This document shows positions 58,548 to 64,000 of a stretch of DNA of 64,000 nt, one piece after another. Each line of letters opens with the position of its first letter. Position 1 is the first letter of the stretch. The DNA comes from Shewanella sp. Arc9-LZ (GTDB lineage Bacteria > Pseudomonadota > Gammaproteobacteria > Enterobacterales > Shewanellaceae). The DNA lies in the NCBI RefSeq assembly GCF_010092445.1, contig NZ_CP048031.1, forward strand, positions 2,728,001-2,792,000, read 5' to 3'. The position numbers were made by a program, and so were the translations under genes. The notes under the pieces are model-generated. The model saw only the letters and a program-made list of their open reading frames with translations. It was not told the DNA's origin and ran no database searches.

Positions 58548-61109
58548 TTATTCGGCCAATGATTTAGTGACTTTTTCATATAAATCTTTCGATAAATCCG
58601 GTAAAGCTTTTAACTCTGCTAAACACTGTTTCATTAATTGCTGACGATGTTGATCGAATTTGGCAAACTGAATTAATGGTGTGATCATTCGCGATGCGAC
58701 TTGTGGATTCGACTTATTCAATTTGACTAAAATTTTAGTCAAATAACGGTAGCCTTCGCCATCAGCACGATGAAATTGATAAGTGTTTGCGGCGGCAAAA
58801 GCCCCAATCAATGAACGTACTCGGTTCGGGTTAGAAAAACTAAAACTGCTGTGTTTTGTCAGCGTTTTAATTTGATCTATCACTTCATCGCTATTCACTA
58901 ACGCTTGTAATGTCAGCCATTTATCCATCACTAATGGCGTTGATTCCCACGTAGACTCAAAGTCACTTAATAACATAGGTAAACAGGCTAGTTTGGCTGT
59001 AGCTGCCGCTTTCAAAGCCCCTAAGCTATCAGTCATATTTTTAGCTGAATAATATTGCTTTTCAACTAACGATTCATGAGTATCGGTCACTTGACATAAC
59101 AATGACAAGGCAATGTTTTTAAATGCACGAGCACCAGCGTTATCTAAAAGTATCAGCTCTCGATAACGTACCAATAATTCATCTTCACAAGCTGATGCAA
59201 GTTCTTCAACAACAAACTCTCTGGCTTTGGCCAAAGCATCTAAATCAACACTATCTACCTGCTCAATTAATGCAGAAGCAGTAGGAATAGACAAAATTTC
59301 AGCCACTAAAGCTTGGTCTATATTCGCATCTAAAATGACGCCTCTAAATGCTTCAACAACACGAGTATCAACCATCATGACTTGCTGCTTTTGCAACTGA
59401 GCAACGTTATTCCAAATGGCTTGGCTCACTAACTGCACAGATGCTTCCCAACGCGCCACTTCGCTAGAAGCATGGCGCATAAGATGCACAAGTTGATCAA
59501 TGCTAAAATCGTAAACCAATTTAACAGGTGCTGAAAAATCTTGTAGTAAAGATGCTATAGGTGCGCTTTCTAGTCCATCAAACACAAAGGTTTGGTTGGC
59601 CTTAGTCACATCTAGCACTTTATTGACTATTGATTGCCCTACACTATCCAACAGCTCAACACTGAACGGAATATGCAAGGTTTGGCCCTTCACACCTTGC
59701 GACATCACTTGTTGAGTAACGGTTAAATGGTACTCACCTTTATCCGCATCAAAACGGTCTTTTACCGTCACAACGGGTGTACCAGCTTGGCTATACCAAC
59801 GACGGAATAAGGTTAAATCTTTACCGCTAGCATCTTGCATAGCATTAACAAAGTCATCGCAGGTTACCGCTTGGCCATCATGACGCTCAAAATAGCACTT
59901 CATTCCAGCTTGAAAGCCTTCTTCGCCTAGAATGGTGTGCATCATGCGGATAACTTCAGCGCCTTTATTATATACCGTCACAGTGTAGAAATTATTCATT
60001 TCAATTACACTTTCAGGCCGAATAGGATGTGACATTGGACCGGTATCTTCAGCAAACTGTTGATTTTTCATCACTCGAATAGCATGAATTCGGTTAACTG
60101 CGCGCGACCCAACATCGGAACTAAATTCTTGATCACGAAATACCGTTAAGCCTTCTTTTAAACTTAACTGAAACCAATCACGACACGTGACTCGGTTACC
60201 TGTCCAGTTATGGAAGTACTCATGGCCTACAACCGACTCAATACCATGATAATCTTCATCTGTTGCACTGGCTTTATCAGCGAGCACGTATTTGGTATTA
60301 AAGACATTCAAGCCTTTATTTTCCATCGCACCCATATTGAAAAAATCAACTGCAACAATCATATAAATATCAAGATCATATTCAAGACCGAAACGAGTTT
60401 CATCCCATTTCATTGATTTCTTCAATGATGCCATAGCGTGATCAGCTTTATGTAAGTTGCCTTTATCAACAAAAACTTGCAGTTTGACTTCACGACCAGT
60501 TTGAGTCGTAAAACTGTCATTAAGTAAATCAAAGTCTCCAGCGACTAAGGCAAATAAGTAACTTGGTTTAGGGAATGGATCATGCCATTTGACAAAATGA
60601 CGACCAGAACGAGGCATCTCCCCTTTATCAATTAAATTGCCGTTACTTAACAAAAATGGAAATGCCTGTTTATCGGCTTCAACGCGCACGGTATAAATAG
60701 CCAGAACATCGGGTCTATCTAAGAAATAGGTGATCCGGCGAAATCCTTCTGCTTCACATTGGGTACAATAAGCACCGTCTGACATGTAAAGCCCTTCAAG
60801 ACTCGAATTTGCCTCAGGGTCAAGCAAAGTGACCACTTCTAATTCAAACTCATTTTGGTCCGTACTAATTATTAATTGGTTGTCGTGTTGACGATAGTTA
60901 GCTGCTACACCATTAAGTTTCACTGTACTTAGCGAAAGTTGTTCGCCATCAAGCACTAAATCATGCTGATGCTCACCATTACGGATCACCTTACTGATGG
61001 CTGTCACTTTAGTGTTTTTGCCATCCAGAATAACGTTCAAATCAACATGGGTAATGGTGAATGAAGGCTTGGTATAATCTTTTAGGTGTTTTTCTTGCGC
61101 TTGGTTCAT
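58548..61109 (-). CDS. pepN: Aminopeptidase N
   Basis: An M1 zinc aminopeptidase of 853 residues, cytoplasmic in gammaproteobacteria, removing N-terminal residues from peptides. The exopeptidase motif is GAMENKGLNVFN, and the zinc site is VGHEYFHNWTGNRVT (HExxH) with the downstream Glu ligand in LKEGLTVFRDQEFS, about 20 residues on. The C-terminal helical domain (from about 550) is typical of the E. coli-type enzyme. The start at 61109 begins MNQAQEKHLKDYTKPSF. It is intact. Confidence 0.96.
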   Translation of the reverse strand: MNQAQEKHLKDYTKPSFTITHVDLNVILDGKNTKVTAISKVIRNGEHQHDLVLDGEQLSLSTVKLNGVAANYRQHDNQLIISTDQNEFELEVVTLLDPEANSSLEGLYMSDGAYCTQCEAEGFRRITYFLDRPDVLAIYTVRVEADKQAFPFLLSNGNLIDKGEMPRSGRHFVKWHDPFPKPSYLFALVAGDFDLLNDSFTTQTGREVKLQVFVDKGNLHKADHAMASLKKSMKWDETRFGLEYDLDIYMIVAVDFFNMGAMENKGLNVFNTKYVLADKASATDEDYHGIESVVGHEYFHNWTGNRVTCRDWFQLSLKEGLTVFRDQEFSSDVGSRAVNRIHAIRVMKNQQFAEDTGPMSHPIRPESVIEMNNFYTVTVYNKGAEVIRMMHTILGEEGFQAGMKCYFERHDGQAVTCDDFVNAMQDASGKDLTLFRRWYSQAGTPVVTVKDRFDADKGEYHLTVTQQVMSQGVKGQTLHIPFSVELLDSVGQSIVNKVLDVTKANQTFVFDGLESAPIASLLQDFSAPVKLVYDFSIDQLVHLMRHASSEVARWEASVQLVSQAIWNNVAQLQKQQVMMVDTRVVEAFRGVILDANIDQALVAEILSIPTASALIEQVDSVDLDALAKAREFVVEELASACEDELLVRYRELILLDNAGARAFKNIALSLLCQVTDTHESLVEKQYYSAKNMTDSLGALKAAATAKLACLPMLLSDFESTWESTPLVMDKWLTLQALVNSDEVIDQIKTLTKHSSFSFSNPNRVRSLIGAFAAANTYQFHRADGEGYRYLTKILVKLNKSNPQVASRMITPLIQFAKFDQHRQQLMKQCLAELKALPDLSKDLYEKVTKSLAE

Positions 61110-61200
61110 ACATGTTCCTCTTGAACGGTACTAATGCCAATATGATTAAATGGGCGTGGTCTTTATCGAATTGGTACTGTTTTTAGTGATTGTGATTAAG

Positions 61201-61226
61201 AAAAAACGCGCCTAAGCGCGTTTTTT
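61201..61226 (-). terminator. Terminator after prc
   Basis: A perfect 11-bp stem AAAAAACGCGC / GCGCGTTTTTT with CTAA loop, 15 nt past the prc stop. The A and T runs make it usable on both strands. Confidence 0.88.
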
Positions 61227-61241
61227 AACAGTAATAAAAAA

Positions 61242-63293
61242 TTACTTTGAGTTAGTTTTAGCTATTTTTTCTACGTCAGCCATATCGAGGGTGATATAAG
61301 CCGTTTCATCTAAAAAGGGATCAGGTAACTTGCTATCATCTGTTTTTTCAATATCGTCTAAAGACTTCACGGCAGCCAAACCTTGATGGATTCGACGTGC
61401 GTTTGCTCGGTCTAAAGCACGCTTATCATCGTCTTCACGAGAAGCAATTCGTTCACTCTCAACAAGTGATATTGTTTTGTCTTTATGATGTTTTTTAAAC
61501 TCAGTAATGTCTTGGTATATATAACTGAACTCTACATCTTTGCTGATACGCTCTTTATGTTTAACATCAAGATTGTTGATCAGCATAGGGTTGATATTCC
61601 CTAAAGTAGAGTACTGAGCAACGGGAACCTTATCCCATGGCAGAGCATTCTCTTCCTCTGACTCGCCGTATTCGCCAGCCTCTAAAGCACTTGGAAAACG
61701 GACATCAGGCGTAACGCCTTTTAATTGAGTGCTGCCACCATTAATACGGTAAAATTTAGCGATAGTATATTGTACGTGACCAATTGGCTTTTCATACATG
61801 TCATAAATACGACCCAAGCTTTTATGTTGCTGAACAGTCCCTTTACCAAAGGTAGACTCACCGACGATAAGTGCACGGTCATAATCTTGTAAAGCCGCAG
61901 CAAAAATCTCTGAAGCCGATGCACTATAACGATCAACCATCACCGCCAATGGGCCATTATATGCACTGGCGCCATCATTATCACGATTTTGATTAATGCC
62001 ACCATTAGCATCACGGATTTGAACAACTGGGCCCATGTCAATAAACAGGCCTGTGAGTAATGTCGCTTCGGTTAATGCTCCACCGCCATTACCACGGAGG
62101 TCAATAATAATCCCTTCAACATTGTCTTTTTCAAGTTTAGTGATTTCTTTAGCCACATCTTGTGACAAATTCATATAAAATCCAGGGATTTGAATCACCC
62201 CGACTTTACGATTGGCATACTGGCCTTCTTTAGGCTCAACCACTTTTGAGGTCGCGGCACGGTCTTCTAAACGAATTTTATCTCGGGTAATGACCACTTC
62301 AAAAGGTTTAGCATTAGCCCCGCCTTTATTCGGTAAAATCTGTAATACGACTTCACTTCCTTTTGGCCCTTTGATCAAATCAACAACATCATCTAAACGC
62401 CAACCTATGACATCAACAATGTCACCGGTTTTTTGACCAACACCAACAATTTTATCTTCTGGTGATAATTTCTCGCTATTGGCAGCAGGCCCTCCGGCCA
62501 CTAAACTTTTGATGACGGTGTAGTCATCATCCATTTGCAACACGGCCCCAATACCCTCAAGACTTAAATTCATTTCCATTTGGAAACGTTCTGCATTACG
62601 AGGTGATAAATAACTTGTATGAGGTTCAACACTACGAGCAAACGCATTCATGACTGTTTGAAACACGTCTTCGCTTTGTGTTTGGCTTAAACGCTTAATG
62701 GCATTGTTGTAACGCTTCTCGAGCACTTCAACAATTTCAGGCCACTTTTTACCGGTTAATTTAAGATTTAACGCGTCATATTTAACGCGCTGACGCCAAA
62801 GTTCATTCACTTCGGCTTCATCTTTTGGCCATTGCGCATCTTTGCGATCAAATTCATACGCATCGCCAGCTTGAGTAAAATCGAACTCTTTATCAAGCAA
62901 AGACAACGCATAAGCAAAACGCTCATAACGACGTTTCTGTACTAGGTCGTACATGGTAAATGCAGGGCTAATATCGCCTGATTCAACCATGTTATCAAAC
63001 TGGTTTTGATATTGACTAAAGCTCGCAATGTCTGCCGCAGTCAGCACATTACGACGATAATCAAGTTGCTCAAGAAAACGGGTATATATTTGCTCAGAGA
63101 ATGCATCGTCAAGTACAAAACGATGATAATGCGAGCGAGTAAACAAAGTTGTTACTCGCTTGCTAGCCACTTTATGTTGTGGCTCTTGTGCTAGTTTAGG
63201 TAACTCGCTGATTTGAATCGTTGGTGAAATTGCCCATGCCGAAAAGCCGACAAATAAACTGGCAATTGACGCGGCCAAGGTAAGTTTTCGCAT
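61242..63293 (-). CDS. prc: Carboxy-terminal processing (tail-specific) protease
   Basis: A periplasmic S41 serine protease that degrades or trims proteins with nonpolar C-termini, including SsrA-tagged and some envelope proteins. From the ATG at 63293 it has 683 residues. The signal peptide (LTLAASIASLFVGFSAWA) is followed by an N-terminal helical domain, a PDZ domain (LEGIGAVLQMDDDYTVIKSL) and the catalytic Ser/Lys in DRYSASASEIFAAAL and GESTFGKGTVQQ. The start has AAGGAGT upstream; a TTG six bases further out is too close to it. The gene begins 22 nt after proQ, as in E. coli. Confidence 0.97.
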   Translation of the reverse strand: MRKLTLAASIASLFVGFSAWAISPTIQISELPKLAQEPQHKVASKRVTTLFTRSHYHRFVLDDAFSEQIYTRFLEQLDYRRNVLTAADIASFSQYQNQFDNMVESGDISPAFTMYDLVQKRRYERFAYALSLLDKEFDFTQAGDAYEFDRKDAQWPKDEAEVNELWRQRVKYDALNLKLTGKKWPEIVEVLEKRYNNAIKRLSQTQSEDVFQTVMNAFARSVEPHTSYLSPRNAERFQMEMNLSLEGIGAVLQMDDDYTVIKSLVAGGPAANSEKLSPEDKIVGVGQKTGDIVDVIGWRLDDVVDLIKGPKGSEVVLQILPNKGGANAKPFEVVITRDKIRLEDRAATSKVVEPKEGQYANRKVGVIQIPGFYMNLSQDVAKEITKLEKDNVEGIIIDLRGNGGGALTEATLLTGLFIDMGPVVQIRDANGGINQNRDNDGASAYNGPLAVMVDRYSASASEIFAAALQDYDRALIVGESTFGKGTVQQHKSLGRIYDMYEKPIGHVQYTIAKFYRINGGSTQLKGVTPDVRFPSALEAGEYGESEEENALPWDKVPVAQYSTLGNINPMLINNLDVKHKERISKDVEFSYIYQDITEFKKHHKDKTISLVESERIASREDDDKRALDRANARRIHQGLAAVKSLDDIEKTDDSKLPDPFLDETAYITLDMADVEKIAKTNSK

Positions 63294-63314
63294 CAACAAG
63301 TACTCCTTAAATTT

Positions 63315-63926
63315 CTATAATAGTATGTGCTCAGCACGTACTTTGATGGATAAGCCAGAATCTAATTGAACAAGCACATCCTCTTTATTAATATCAGTCA
63401 CAACACCAGGAACAGGTGTGGCACCTAATTTAACATTAACGCGTTGTTTTTGTTTTAAATCTTCTAGCTTAGCCGGCACAAGTTTAATCACTGGAGCCGC
63501 TACCGGTGCAGGACGTTCCTTTTTAACGGCAGGAGCACGTTTAGGTGCCACTTTCTTTGCCGGCTTTTTAGGCGCTAACGCTTGACGTTTTGCTTTAGCT
63601 TTATCTTGGCTTTCTTTAAGCGTCAAAATAGCATGGTCAATGTGCTCTTGTTCTAATTCAGCACATTCATTACCGTCAAGATCTATACGTTTAGCACCTG
63701 CTTTAACGCCTTTCAAATAGCGCCAGCTGCTTGTGTAACGACGAAGCGCTACACGTAATTGTGTTTTACTGACTTTAGAATCATCAGCTAACCGTTCAGC
63801 CAAATCTTGAAACAAACCAATTTTTAATGGCTTCGTTTCACCTTCTGCAATAAAGCATAAAGGAAAGGTTTCATATAAATACGCTAAAATTGCGTTGGTG
63901 TCGGTCAACTTGTCTGTTGATTCCAT
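63315..63926 (-). CDS. proQ: RNA chaperone ProQ
   Basis: A FinO/ProQ RNA-binding protein of 203 residues acting on structured RNAs and mRNA 3' ends; in E. coli it also affects osmotic control of ProP. The N-terminal FinO domain covers about residues 5-115 (LFQDLAERLADDSKVSKTQL, RRYTSSWRYLKGVKAGAKRIDLDG, partly shown). A Lys/Ala/Pro-rich linker (PKKPAKKVAPKRAP) leads into the C-terminal Tudor-like domain (VNVKLGATPVPGVVTDINKED). The start at 63926 has GGAAG upstream; a GTG 12 nt earlier would add four residues. Lies 29 nt after the stop of the next gene upstream. Confidence 0.96.
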   Translation of the reverse strand: MESTDKLTDTNAILAYLYETFPLCFIAEGETKPLKIGLFQDLAERLADDSKVSKTQLRVALRRYTSSWRYLKGVKAGAKRIDLDGNECAELEQEHIDHAILTLKESQDKAKAKRQALAPKKPAKKVAPKRAPAVKKERPAPVAAPVIKLVPAKLEDLKQKQRVNVKLGATPVPGVVTDINKEDVLVQLDSGLSIKVRAEHILL

Positions 63927-63955
63927 TTTTACTTCCACGTTAATAAAGGGACTGA

Positions 63956-64000
63956 TTATGCGGCATACAATTTGCCTTGCAGTCGTTCATCTTTCGTTAA
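63956..64000 (-). CDS. 3' end of an unidentified gene upstream of proQ
   Basis: The last 14 codons and TAA stop of a minus-strand frame, ending LTKDERLQGKLYAA. It lies 29 nt before the proQ start, so it is probably in the same operon. In related genomes a GAF-domain methionine sulfoxide reductase often precedes proQ, but these 14 residues are too few to confirm that. Confidence 0.4.
   Translation of the reverse strand, partial: LTKDERLQGKLYAA

Overview
The window looks like chromosomal DNA of a low-GC marine gammaproteobacterium, most likely Shewanella. The evidence is protein-level resemblance (CmoA/CmoB, ZapC, PyrD, RraA, ProQ, a ThiD-ThiE fusion, a 180-kDa-type NAD-glutamate dehydrogenase) and gene order typical of that group (dnaQ/rnhA divergent next to a yafS-like gene and gloB; zapC-pyrD; prc-proQ). 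Almost all of it is intact, densely packed core and shell genome. I see no prophage, CRISPR array, integron or insertion sequence with a transposase.

Layout. 1-5 kb: start of a YebC-family gene, aspS, and a diguanylate cyclase with three periplasmic solute-binding domains. 5.3-13.2 kb: a seven-gene run, cmoA-cmoB followed by an envelope ATP-grasp/amidoligase-type cluster (retropepsin-like lipoprotein, inactive transglutaminase fused to 7 TM, ATP-grasp ligase, a protein that appears to be a catalytically dead M3 peptidase, and a DUF3541-like protein), closed by one strong terminator. 13.3-16.2 kb: a LysR regulator and a SprA-like metalloprotease with a small partner. 16.3-23.2 kb: the compact thiamine operon thiC-thiDE-thiF-thiS-thiG-thiH behind a TPP riboswitch. 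23.4-25.6 kb: a TonB-dependent receptor with OprC-like copper ligands. 25.7-26.2 kb: two tRNA-Asp genes plus a decayed third copy. 26.3-36 kb: TIGR03503-like gene, dnaQ, rnhA, methyltransferase, gloB, mltD, AsmA-like gene, rraA and a small orphan, with two copies of a ~200-bp MITE-like repeat. 36.3-44 kb: a chemoreceptor, then a LysR gene divergent from an acyl-CoA dehydrogenase/SDR/APH-kinase/phosphatase/SDR run that resembles 4-hydroxyacyl-CoA catabolism (lva, ACAD10/11). 44-51 kb: zapC, pyrD and NAD-glutamate dehydrogenase. 51-58 kb: a DUF1302-DUF1329-YCF48-RND envelope cluster. 58-64 kb: DUF2835, pepN, prc, proQ and the 3' end of one more gene.

The most interesting parts are (1) the amidoligase cluster, in which two enzyme-derived proteins seem to have lost their catalytic residues; (2) the acyl-CoA/kinase operon, whose histidine phosphatase lacks the second catalytic His; (3) the copper-type receptor with a perfect palindrome upstream; (4) the MITE-like repeat pair; and (5) the decayed tRNA-Asp with duplicated terminator. 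Functions of recognised families rest on sequence motifs read by eye; no database search was possible.
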